A stretch of 6,066 nucleotides of DNA from UBA1172 sp002457135 (GCA_965660935.1 CBFIBR010000051.1:1-6066); one strand, 5' to 3'. Shown: positions 1-5,474, counted from the first letter of the stretch. The notes: a model not told the origin generated them from the sequence alone. A program made the numbers and translations.

Positions 1-355
1 AGAGCATCCCGCCGGATAGATAAAGCCCCTCAAGCGCTGAATTGGTGAAAGGGTCGATGGTGGTGACAGTTTCAACCACAGCCTCATCAGGGATGGTGAC
101 CTCAATCCGGCCAGCGGATGTATCAAATGTTGAGGTATCCTCAACCTCACCATTGATGGTCAGGCTATCGAGCCGCATCCCGTCCCCACCACGGAGGACA
201 AGCGGGCCATCCCCGCAACGGCGGGTTTCCAGCCTGGATGTGACAACAGCATGATCAGCGTGGATCGCAATCGTCAGGTTGACGCGATCAACGGAATGGG
301 CGGGCGGTGTGTAATCAGCCCGCTGAATGGCTATAGCGTTGGATGAAGCAGGCAT
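1..355 (-). CDS. pepN: Aminopeptidase N (M1 family), N-terminal part, truncated by window edge
   Basis: This is the start of a zinc metallo-aminopeptidase that removes N-terminal residues from cytosolic peptides. The frame opens with ATG at 355..353 and stays open to the left edge, giving 118 full codons that begin MPASSNAIAIQRADYTPP. Recognition rests on the N-terminal beta-domain pattern, including an RADY-type start and, near the edge, NSALEGLYLSGGML, which closely matches the NTALEGLYQSGDAL segment I recall from E. coli PepN. The catalytic HExxH motif lies outside the window, so activity cannot be judged. The ATG follows the gcrA stop codon directly (TAG then ATG, no gap) and has no convincing Shine-Dalgarno sequence, so translational coupling to gcrA is inferred. 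The family is fairly sure; completeness is unknown. Confidence 0.85.
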   Translation of the reverse strand, partial: MPASSNAIAIQRADYTPPAHSVDRVNLTIAIHADHAVVTSRLETRRCGDGPLVLRGGDGMRLDSLTINGEVEDTSTFDTSAGRIEVTIPDEAVVETVTTIDPFTNSALEGLYLSGGML

Positions 356-772
356 CTAGTTGCTACCGGATTCCCGACTGGTGGTGTAGGCATCAAAGCA
401 ATGCTCATTGCAATATGGCTTGCCCTGAACAACGTTTTCACCACAGAAACGGAAGGCGGTAGATTTGGGATCACCGATGGGCCAGCTGCATTGGCTGCGC
501 GACCAGTTGATCGTTCTCAACGCCAGTTTGAGCGGCAGGGTGCTGGCATCCATATCGGCGATGCTGTCACTCTTGGGTGCAGCCTTCGGCCCGCTCGATG
601 CGCCGCTGATCGGTGATTGCCGCTTGGGCAGGCCAAGGCGATAGACCTTGCCGGCAATGGCATTCCGGGAAACATCCAGCTCTTCACCGATCTGGGATAT
701 GGAAAGCCCCTGCTCCCACAGTTTTTTCAGCTTGTTCAGTCTCTCGTCGGTCCAGACCGGGATATCCGCCAT
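356..772 (-). CDS. gcrA: GcrA-type cell cycle regulator
   Basis: GcrA is an alphaproteobacterial transcription factor. In Caulobacter it binds the sigma-70 holoenzyme and activates promoters carrying GANTC sites methylated by CcrM. The 138-residue protein has the expected layout. An N-terminal helix-turn-helix spans about residues 7-46, with WTDERLNKLKKLW, then SISQIGEEL and SRNAIAGKVYRLGL. A low-complexity Ser/Pro/Lys linker covers about 51-85. The C-terminal domain carries CSWPIGDP at 95-102, FCGENVVQGKPYC at 109-121 and a final Cys at 125. Length is somewhat below the roughly 170 residues of Caulobacter GcrA, mainly because of the linker. The ATG at 772 has a GAGGA sequence 7 nt upstream (784..780). 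The gene lies 51 bp after the AroE-like gene and abuts pepN. No GANTC site is present in the 51-bp gap, so methylation-based self-control there is not supported. Confidence 0.93.
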   Translation of the reverse strand: MADIPVWTDERLNKLKKLWEQGLSISQIGEELDVSRNAIAGKVYRLGLPKRQSPISGASSGPKAAPKSDSIADMDASTLPLKLALRTINWSRSQCSWPIGDPKSTAFRFCGENVVQGKPYCNEHCFDAYTTSRESGSN

Positions 773-779
773 GGTAGTG

Positions 780-784
780 TCCTC
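780..784 (-). promoter_or_regulatory. Ribosome binding site of gcrA
   Basis: GAGGA on the minus strand, 7 nt before the gcrA ATG. It fixes this start, which is also the first ATG before the WTDER helix. The surrounding 51-bp gap (773..823) is AT-rich and could hold a separate gcrA promoter, but I found no convincing -35/-10 pair in it. Confidence 0.7.
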
Positions 785-823
785 ATGTAATCGTTAATGC
801 ATGAAACCTTAAATCTTATGGCC

Positions 824-1642
824 CTAAAACCTCATAAACTGGGCGATAAGGTCACGTTGATAATCCAGCATATGCCGGCCGGGATGGGTTCTCAGCCCCT
901 GTTTTTCTGCTTCCGCCATCCAGGCCGTCACTGGCGGGATCATGATAATATCCGCAATGACAGCGTTCTGACCAGCCCCTTTTAAGGCGCAAGGCAGGGC
1001 ATCACCCTGATGCAGGCCAAGCGAGGTGGTGTTGATGATGATATCAGCCTCAGCCAGCGCATCAGGCAATGCATCCATGTTGAGGGGTTGAGCCTCAAAT
1101 TCAGGGAAATGATCAGCCAGAATGGTGGTGATTTCAGCGGCTTTCGCCTCAGTCCTGTTGGCGATAGTCAGGCGGCTGGCCCCGCTGGTGGCTAACGCAA
1201 CGGCAATCGCCCGTGCCGCACCACCAGCACCGATCATCAGCACGCTTGCCCCGTTCAGGGATACACCCTCACCTTCAAGCCCGGCAACAAAGCCCTGGCC
1301 ATCAAAATTATCACCGATGATACGGCCATCATCAAACCGGACAGCGTTGACCGCGCCGGTGATGCGGGCGGCAAGGCCAAGCTCATCACACATCGCGGCC
1401 ATGGTCATCTTATGCGGGATGGTGACGCAGACCCCGCCAAAATTGGGCATCCGGCTGATGGAACGGATGGTTTCGGTCAGGTCATCAGGGCGGATATGAA
1501 TGGGCAGCATGACCGCATCGACCCCATCTTTCGCAAACACCGGATTGAACACCATGGGGGCGCGAACATGGTCAATGGGATCAGCAATCACGCCATAAAG
1601 GCGCGTGGTTCCGCTGATGGTCATGGAAACGGGATCAATCAT
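824..1642 (-). CDS. AroE-family NADP-dependent dehydrogenase (shikimate dehydrogenase-like, atypical substrate site)
   Basis: The 272-residue protein has the two-domain shikimate/quinate dehydrogenase fold at the usual length. The catalytic pair is present: K78 in VTIPHKMT and D114 in GDNFDGQGF (family NTDxxG). A Rossmann motif GAGGAARA lies at 138-145, and NRT at 162-164 is the cluster that favours NADP over NAD. NTTSLG at 204-209 and Q262 in MLDYQ also fit. The N-terminal substrate loop is unusual: where AroE has NPIAHSKSP, this protein has DPIDHVRAP, so both shikimate-binding serines are replaced (V26, A28). Its ADIIMIPPVTAW segment also departs from the ADxxYxPxxT form of classical AroE. 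It may therefore act on quinate, an amino-sugar analogue or something else; a role as the housekeeping AroE is possible but not favoured. The start is supported by AGGA 7 nt upstream. It lies 62 bp after pxpC and 51 bp before gcrA on the same strand. Confidence 0.85.
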   Translation of the reverse strand: MIDPVSMTISGTTRLYGVIADPIDHVRAPMVFNPVFAKDGVDAVMLPIHIRPDDLTETIRSISRMPNFGGVCVTIPHKMTMAAMCDELGLAARITGAVNAVRFDDGRIIGDNFDGQGFVAGLEGEGVSLNGASVLMIGAGGAARAIAVALATSGASRLTIANRTEAKAAEITTILADHFPEFEAQPLNMDALPDALAEADIIINTTSLGLHQGDALPCALKGAGQNAVIADIIMIPPVTAWMAEAEKQGLRTHPGRHMLDYQRDLIAQFMRF

Positions 1643-1649
1643 GGCGACA

Positions 1650-1653
1650 TCCT
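1650..1653 (-). promoter_or_regulatory. Ribosome binding site of the AroE-like gene
   Basis: AGGA on the minus strand, 7 nt before the ATG at 1642. It favours that ATG over the in-frame ATG at 1624 (residue 7), which lies closer to the first beta strand (TRLYGVIADP). Confidence 0.6.
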
Positions 1654-1704
1654 AGCGAGAACGCGGGTGAGTACAAGCAAAATCAGCCCCGATTCCCTCG
1701 CCCC

Positions 1705-2715
1705 CTAGGTCGTGTCTCCAAGGGCATAGAGCGCGGCCAGATCAACAATCGGCGGGGCCAGTTGCAAGCCTGCCAGAACAGCCCCCAGACGGTCATGATG
1801 CTGGCGGGCGATGGCTTCAGCTTCTGCCACCGTAACCTCGGTAAAACGGAGGCCCTCCCCCGGGCGAAGCCGTGCCAGCCTCGGCATATCGGCTGTGATG
1901 ACCGTGGCGATCTTGGTATAGCCCCCGGTGGATTGATGATCAGCCAGCAAAACAATCGGCAGACCGTTGCCCGGCACCTGCACGGTGCCGGTAACAATCC
2001 CGTCCGAAGGAATATCAGCGTTGGTCCGGTGTTCCAGCACCTCACCATCAAGCCGCATCCCCATGCGGTTCAGGATCGGTGATACCGTGTATTCGGCGGA
2101 AAAGAACACCGATAAAGCGTTTTCGGTAAAACGGTCATCCTGGGGGCCACGGACACAACGGATCGGCTGGCCTGTAACCTTCAGGGTGTCACTGGCCATC
2201 CATTCGGCAGCATCGGGGGTTTCCACCACGCCAAGGGGGATGTTCTGCCCGTCCTGGAGGAAGCCGCCATCAAACCCGCCAATCCCCGCGCTGGGTGATG
2301 TGCTGCGCGAATGATAGAATAAAGGGGCATCAACCCCGCCTGAAATGGCGATTGTCGCGGTGTTGCTGTCAGGAATAACCCCCAGCCTGATGATGCGCCC
2401 GGCGGCCAGATCAACCGAACGGTTGGCCTCAACCGTCATGGAATGGCCGCCCGGGTCCTGCACCGTCAGGGTACCCGCCGATGTTCCCGTCAGCGCAACC
2501 TTCGCCCGTGTCATCAGCTCGGCACTGAAATTGCCGAGGCAAACCTCAATCACCGCGGCATCAGCAGGGTTGCCCACCAGCGCATTGCCGAGCGCGAAAG
2601 CATCACGGTCGAGCACCCCGCCTTCGGGGATACCCAGCCACTGTTGGCCGGGGCGGCCCCTGTCCTGGATGGAGGCATGGGGGCCTGCTGTCAGGATACG
2701 GAGCGAGTGCATCAT
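1705..2715 (-). CDS. pxpC: 5-oxoprolinase subunit PxpC (KipA/AHS2 domain)
   Basis: PxpC is one of three subunits of the bacterial ATP-dependent 5-oxoprolinase, which converts 5-oxo-L-proline to L-glutamate in the cytoplasm. The same domain (AHS2) occurs in allophanate hydrolase and urea carboxylase. The 336-residue protein is of normal size and carries the family blocks in order: SIQDRGRPG at about 15-23, GGVLDRDAFALGNALVGNP at 32-50, IRCVRGPQDD at about 185-194, SPILNRMGMRL at about 212-222, then SDGIVTGTVQVPGNGLPI and LLADHQSTGGYTKIATVI at about 237-273. The start overlaps the pxpB stop by four bases (ATGA), so the pair is almost certainly cotranscribed and translationally coupled. Two ATG codons stand in tandem (2715 and 2712). 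The upstream GGAGG core lies 1 nt from the first and 4 nt from the second, so the true start may be 2712. Confidence 0.92.
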   Translation of the reverse strand: MMHSLRILTAGPHASIQDRGRPGQQWLGIPEGGVLDRDAFALGNALVGNPADAAVIEVCLGNFSAELMTRAKVALTGTSAGTLTVQDPGGHSMTVEANRSVDLAAGRIIRLGVIPDSNTATIAISGGVDAPLFYHSRSTSPSAGIGGFDGGFLQDGQNIPLGVVETPDAAEWMASDTLKVTGQPIRCVRGPQDDRFTENALSVFFSAEYTVSPILNRMGMRLDGEVLEHRTNADIPSDGIVTGTVQVPGNGLPIVLLADHQSTGGYTKIATVITADMPRLARLRPGEGLRFTEVTVAEAEAIARQHHDRLGAVLAGLQLAPPIVDLAALYALGDTT

Positions 2716-3491
2716 CCCTCCCCCTTATCCATGGTGCTGGCGGGATGGAGAATTGTCTCCCCGGCCTCAGCGCGTTGATTGAGGTCGGTAAATTCGGCAT
2801 CGTCCACCCGGCGGAACGAAACCCGGTCACCGGGCCTGAACAGGATCGGGTCATCACGGCGCGGCTCAAAAATCCGCACCGGGACCTTGCCGATCAGGTT
2901 CCACCCACCCGGGCTGGTGAGCGGGTAAATCACGCTCTGATCCATGGCGATACCCAGTGTCAGGGCAGGAACCCGCTTGCGCGGGCTGGACCGGCGCGGC
3001 AGCGTCAGGGCCGGATCAATCCCCTTGAGGTAGCCAAGCCCGGGCATGAAACCCATGATCGCCACCGTCAACTGGCGTGACAGATGACGGCTTATGACCT
3101 CCTCAGGCGGGAAGCCTGTTTTCTCGGCCACATCCTCCAGATCGGGGCCACCCTCGCCACCATACAGCACCGGCATGATCCAGTGGCGGCTGTCCACCAG
3201 CTCATCAGCACCGATATCAGCCAGCAACGGTTCCACCCCCTTGATTATATCACTGGATGAGGAATAGACCGGATCATATTGAATAATAATGTTATTAAAG
3301 CCGGGTATGACATCCAGCACGGCATTGGCGAAATCCATATCACCGGACCGGACCATGGCGGCCAGCCGCCTCGCCCTGAACATGGCCACCGCCATATCCG
3401 GCTCATCAGCAAAGCTGACAATAACGCCGCTGTCACCGGCATGGATAAATCGGCGGATACCGGCGTGAGTGGATGTTCGGGTGCTGTTCAT
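2712..3491 (-). CDS. pxpB: 5-oxoprolinase subunit PxpB (KipI/AHS1 domain)
   Basis: PxpB pairs with PxpC in the 5-oxoprolinase complex. The chosen start at 3491 gives 259 residues (MNSTRTSTHAG...), somewhat longer than the roughly 220 of E. coli PxpB because of short extensions at both ends. Family blocks are visible: RRFIHAGDSGVIVSFAD near the N terminus, then GFMPGLGYLKGIDPALTLPRR, SSPRKRVP, and IYPLTSPGGWNLIGKVPV followed by LFRPGDRVSF. Where the family usually has VPAGSVAIAG, this protein has VPALTLGIAM, a noticeable change next to the conserved PR and SPGGW motifs. The frame stays open upstream to 3725, but that extension runs antisense through the start of pxpA and has no family resemblance. 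The ATG at 3491 has a weak AGAG 8 nt upstream; an ATG at 3554 has no suitable ribosome site. It is the first gene of the leftward run. Confidence 0.9.
   Translation of the reverse strand: MNSTRTSTHAGIRRFIHAGDSGVIVSFADEPDMAVAMFRARRLAAMVRSGDMDFANAVLDVIPGFNNIIIQYDPVYSSSSDIIKGVEPLLADIGADELVDSRHWIMPVLYGGEGGPDLEDVAEKTGFPPEEVISRHLSRQLTVAIMGFMPGLGYLKGIDPALTLPRRSSPRKRVPALTLGIAMDQSVIYPLTSPGGWNLIGKVPVRIFEPRRDDPILFRPGDRVSFRRVDDAEFTDLNQRAEAGETILHPASTMDKGEG
2716..2724 (-). promoter_or_regulatory. Purine-rich ribosome binding site of pxpC inside the pxpB end
   Basis: GGGGGAGGG on the minus strand directly precedes the tandem ATGATG of pxpC and lies within the last codons of pxpB (Gly-Glu-Gly). Its position fits the second ATG (2712) better than the first. 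Confidence 0.6.
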
Positions 3492-3528
3492 GCCAATGGC
3501 TCTATCGGTGTTGGTATAAGAGAAAGCA

Positions 3529-3545
3529 GAACAAAAAAACTGTTC
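3529..3545. repeat. Short inverted repeat GAACA-N7-TGTTC, candidate operator
   Basis: Two perfect 5-bp arms, GAACA (3529..3533) and TGTTC (3541..3545), flank an A-rich 7-bp spacer in the middle of the divergent pxpB/pxpA gap. The size and place fit a dimeric regulator's operator, but no regulator gene is present in the window, and 5-bp arms can arise by chance in AT-rich DNA. Confidence 0.3.
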
Positions 3546-3595
3546 AATAAACATTCCGACAGTTAGGCTGAGATTGTCAATCCACAAGTCCGGGC

Positions 3596-3601
3596 GGGAG
3601 G
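3596..3601 (+). promoter_or_regulatory. Ribosome binding site of pxpA
   Basis: GGGAGG, 7 nt before the ATG at 3609. It is strong and ideally spaced, and it confirms that pxpA is translated rightward, which argues against the long antisense extension of pxpB. Confidence 0.8.
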
Positions 3602-3608
3602 CTGGCAA

Positions 3609-4376
3609 ATGACGCTTTTCAACCTGAATGCTGATATGGCCGAGGGCTATGGACCCTGGACAATGGGCGATGATGAAGGCCTGCTGGATGTTGTTCAATC
3701 CGCCAATATTGCCTGCGGTTTTCATGGTGGGGATTTCAATATCATGGCCAGTGTCATGGCCTCAGCCAAGGCAAAGGGGGTCAGCATTGGCGCGCATCCC
3801 GGGTTTCATGACCTGCACGGGTTTGGCCGCCGCAAGATGAACCTGCCGGAACGCGAAATCGAAAACCTGATCGCCTATCAGCTGGGTGCAGCGCTGGGCA
3901 TGGCGGCGCTGGTTGGTGCGGAAATCACCCATGTCAAACCCCATGGCGCGATCAACAACATGGCCGCCGCCGACCTCACCATGGCGCGGGCGATTGCACG
4001 GGCGATCAAGGCGGTGGACAGCAACCAGATCATGCTGGCCCCTGCCCTCAGCGAAATGGTCACAGCGGGTCAGGAATGCGGCCTTACCGTGGTGGAGGAA
4101 CTCTTCGCCGACAGGGCCTATATGCCGGATGGCCAACTGGCCCCGCGAAGCCGCCCCGATGCCATGATCCATGATCCTGCCCTTGCCGTTGAAAACTGCA
4201 TCCGGATGCTGGGGGAAGGCACGATTATCGCGCTCGATGGCTCAAAAATCAGTGTCAGCGGGCGGTCCATCTGTGTTCATGGTGATGAACCTTCAGCCCT
4301 TGCGATGGCGAAAAGCGTTCGTGAGGGGCTGGAAGGGGCCGGGTTCAGCCCCGTCACGCTGCCTGAATTGATCTAG
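3609..4376 (+). CDS. pxpA: 5-oxoprolinase subunit PxpA (LamB/YcsF family)
   Basis: PxpA is the third subunit of the 5-oxoprolinase and acts with PxpB and PxpC to open 5-oxo-L-proline to L-glutamate at the cost of ATP. The 255-residue protein is full length for the family (about 245-255). Blocks in order are LNADMAEGYGPW (6-17), SANIACGFHGGD (31-42), IGAHPGFHDLHGFGRR (60-75), YQLGAA (90-95), HVKPHGAINN (108-117), EELFADRAYMPDGQLAPRSR (163-182) and ICVHGDEPSA (221-230). One change stands out: the usual KPHGALYN motif reads KPHGAINN, replacing the tyrosine with asparagine. A strong GGGAGG ribosome site lies 7 nt before the ATG. Unlike the common same-strand pxpBCA order, it is transcribed away from pxpBC. 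Its stop codon overlaps that of the convergent msrB. No transporter for pyroglutamate lies beside it. Confidence 0.93.
   Translation: MTLFNLNADMAEGYGPWTMGDDEGLLDVVQSANIACGFHGGDFNIMASVMASAKAKGVSIGAHPGFHDLHGFGRRKMNLPEREIENLIAYQLGAALGMAALVGAEITHVKPHGAINNMAAADLTMARAIARAIKAVDSNQIMLAPALSEMVTAGQECGLTVVEELFADRAYMPDGQLAPRSRPDAMIHDPALAVENCIRMLGEGTIIALDGSKISVSGRSICVHGDEPSALAMAKSVREGLEGAGFSPVTLPELI
4373..4376. other. CTAG tetranucleotide shared as both stop codons of pxpA and msrB
   Basis: The plus strand reads TAG at 4374..4376 (pxpA stop) and the minus strand reads TAG at 4375..4373 (msrB stop), because CTAG is its own reverse complement. The convergent genes therefore overlap by four bases, with no space for a terminator between them. 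Confidence 0.95.
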
Positions 4377-4771
4377 CTGTCTTCCGGCGTGAAATCGAGG
4401 CTGGCCGAATTGATGCAATAACGCAGACCCGTTGGTGAAGGCCCGTCAGGGAAGACATGGCCGAGATGCGCCTCACACTGGTTGCAATGCACTTCCGTTC
4501 TGGTCATGAACAGTGACCGGTCGGTCTTGGTTGCGACATTGTCCTTATCCATCGCATCGTGGAAACTGGGCCAGCCAGTGCCTGAATCGTATTTTGTATC
4601 AGAGGAAAATAAAGGCGCGCCGCAACCGATACAGACATAGACCCCATCGCGCTTTTCATTCAGCAACGGGCCGGTAAACGGGCGTTCGGTTCCATGCTCA
4701 CGGGTGACGCGATATTGCTCCTCGGTCAGCTGGTCTTTCCATTCAGATTTGGATTTGGTGATTTTTGTCAT
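4373..4771 (-). CDS. msrB: Peptide-methionine (R)-S-oxide reductase MsrB
   Basis: MsrB reduces methionine-R-sulfoxide in oxidised proteins, usually with electrons from thioredoxin. From the second ATG of a tandem pair (4771) the protein has 132 residues. It contains LTEEQYRVTREHGTERPFTG (15-34), two zinc-binding CxxC pairs (C47/C50 in CIGC and C96/C99 in CNQC), SGTGWPSF (63-70), AHLGHVFPDGP (101-111) and the catalytic cysteine C119 in RYCINSASLDF. The resolving cysteine found in the GCGWPSF motif of many MsrBs, E. coli included, is threonine here (T65), and no other cysteine remains, so catalysis must use another way of releasing the sulfenic acid. The frame is open upstream to 4867, but the extension has no family match. 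A GAGGAG site 6 nt before 4771 (3 nt before 4774) sets the start. It is convergent with pxpA. Confidence 0.94.
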   Translation of the reverse strand: MTKITKSKSEWKDQLTEEQYRVTREHGTERPFTGPLLNEKRDGVYVCIGCGAPLFSSDTKYDSGTGWPSFHDAMDKDNVATKTDRSLFMTRTEVHCNQCEAHLGHVFPDGPSPTGLRYCINSASLDFTPEDS

Positions 4772-4777
4772 CATAGA

Positions 4778-4783
4778 CTCCTC
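4778..4783 (-). promoter_or_regulatory. Ribosome binding site deciding the msrB start
   Basis: GAGGAG on the minus strand precedes a tandem ATGATG. Spacing is 3 nt to the ATG at 4774 and 6 nt to the ATG at 4771, so the second is preferred. It rules against the 31-residue upstream extension of the frame. Confidence 0.75.
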
Positions 4784-4791
4784 AACAAGGT

Positions 4792-4820
4792 TCAGTTTTT
4801 TCACTGATCGTCCCCGGACG
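4792..4820. repeat. Two small adjacent inverted repeats in the msrB leader
   Basis: The gap between the phosphatidyltransferase gene and msrB holds TCAGT-N6-ACTGA (4792..4807) and CGTCC-CC-GGACG (4809..4820). The second is GC-rich and is followed on the plus strand by TTATTATT, not a true T-tract. On the minus strand no T run follows, so an intrinsic terminator for the upstream gene is not supported. A leader structure or a chance occurrence are both possible. Confidence 0.25.
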
Positions 4821-4823
4821 TTA

Positions 4824-5462
4824 TTATTCTGTGTCTTCGGTATTCTTCTCTTTGGTATTCTTGCCAAAACTTTCCCAGCCCCACCAGACCCGGCTGGCCG
4901 TGGTCAGCCAGCATAATGCCCCGAACCCCCAGGCCAGTGGGATGAACCAGTGCGGCATCAGGCACATCAGCACCAGCACGGCGATGGTTTCCGCGCCCTC
5001 GGTCAACCCGCCAAGATAATAGAGCGATTTATGCCCCCGGATAGCGGTGGAAAGCCCTCTCTTTTCCGCCATGATGGCAAAGGCCAGAAACGATGATCCG
5101 GTGCCAATGAAACTGACCACCAGGAAACAGGCCGCCACCGCGTTGCCCGGATCAGCAAGCGCAAAGCCGAGCGGCACCAGCGCGTAGAAGATAAAATCAA
5201 AAACAATATCAATAAACCCGCCAAAATCGCTTGCGCCCTGATGCCGTGCCACGGCCCCATCCAGCCCGTCAGCCAGCCGGTTGAGCAGGATCAGGACAAG
5301 CCCGGCCATATAGGCAGACTGGCTGATGGCGATAAACGCCCCTGCCCCCATGACCCCACCGATCATGGTCATCATGTTGGCGGTGATCCCGACCCGGCTC
5401 ACCCCCCGGCCAATGGCATCGGTGATCGGGTCAATCAGAGGCCTGATACGGCTGTCAAACAT
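4824..5462 (-). CDS. CDP-alcohol phosphatidyltransferase family membrane protein (YnjF-like)
   Basis: Members of this family move a phosphatidyl or phospho-alcohol group from a CDP-activated donor to an acceptor alcohol in the inner membrane. The 212-residue protein is mostly hydrophobic, with several predicted membrane segments (about 34-62, 86-104, 108-131, 158-190). The signature DGLDGAVAR spans 65-73, followed by D85 and D89 in FIDIVFDF, so all four metal-binding aspartates are present. The gap between R73 and D85 is one residue shorter than in the usual signature. That spacing and the blocks IGTGSSFLAFA, HKSLYYLGGLTEGAETI and FGALCWLTTASRVW resemble E. coli YnjF as I recall it, whose exact substrate is not settled. 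The C-terminal tail is a charged, repeated KNTKEKNTED stretch. It lies 12 bp after the LysM gene and 52 bp before msrB on the same strand. Confidence 0.88.
   Translation of the reverse strand: MFDSRIRPLIDPITDAIGRGVSRVGITANMMTMIGGVMGAGAFIAISQSAYMAGLVLILLNRLADGLDGAVARHQGASDFGGFIDIVFDFIFYALVPLGFALADPGNAVAACFLVVSFIGTGSSFLAFAIMAEKRGLSTAIRGHKSLYYLGGLTEGAETIAVLVLMCLMPHWFIPLAWGFGALCWLTTASRVWWGWESFGKNTKEKNTEDTE
4833..4862 (-). repeat. Imperfect 15-bp tandem repeat in the phosphatidyltransferase 3' end
   Basis: Two adjacent 15-bp units (4833..4847 and 4848..4862) match at 13 of 15 positions and encode KNTKE then KNTED at the C-terminal tail. The in-frame duplication suggests tail length may vary between strains. 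Confidence 0.7.
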
Positions 5463-5474
5463 CCATCATCCGTT

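Larger units (their letters stand above)
3492..3608. promoter_or_regulatory. Divergent pxpB / pxpA intergenic control region
   Basis: This 117-bp gap is the only room for promoters of both the leftward pxpB run and rightward pxpA, and it is more AT-rich than its surroundings in 3513..3555. A perfect TTGACA hexamer occurs on the minus strand at 3580..3575, but no good -10 stands 16-18 bp downstream of it (CGGAAT or GGAATG), so it is not a confident promoter. A TTATAC hexamer on the minus strand near 3512..3517 could be a -10 with a poor -35. The region also contains the inverted repeat listed separately. No promoter was firmly placed for pxpA. Confidence 0.45.

Noticed and set aside
42..254. 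Plus-strand open frame of 70 codons
   Set aside because: It lies opposite the N terminus of pepN, which has a clear family match on the minus strand.
794..812. Possible CtrA box (two TTAA motifs) upstream of gcrA
   Set aside because: The two TTAA elements are separated by 11 bases instead of the 7 of the CtrA consensus.
773..823. GANTC methylation site controlling gcrA
   Set aside because: No GANTC sequence is present in this gap on either strand.
1683..2051. Second minus-strand open frame of 122 codons
   Set aside because: It lies within pxpC in another frame, has low-complexity Arg/Trp-rich content typical of a shadow frame, and has no recognisable domain.
3575..3580. TTGACA hexamer as a sigma-70 promoter for pxpB
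   Set aside because: No acceptable -10 hexamer lies 16-18 bp downstream; it is kept only as a remark in the intergenic entry.
3492..3725. Upstream extension of the pxpB frame (78 extra residues)
   Set aside because: It runs antisense through the strong ribosome site and first codons of pxpA, shows no family resemblance, and lacks a suitable ribosome site at 3725 or 3554.
3762..4172. Minus-strand open frame of 136 codons
   Set aside because: It is antisense to pxpA and its His/Arg-rich composition is that of a reverse-frame shadow.
4775..4867. Upstream extension of the msrB frame
   Set aside because: It overlaps the end of the phosphatidyltransferase gene out of frame, the peptide simply reads its 15-bp repeat in another frame, and a GAGGAG site marks the start at 4771.
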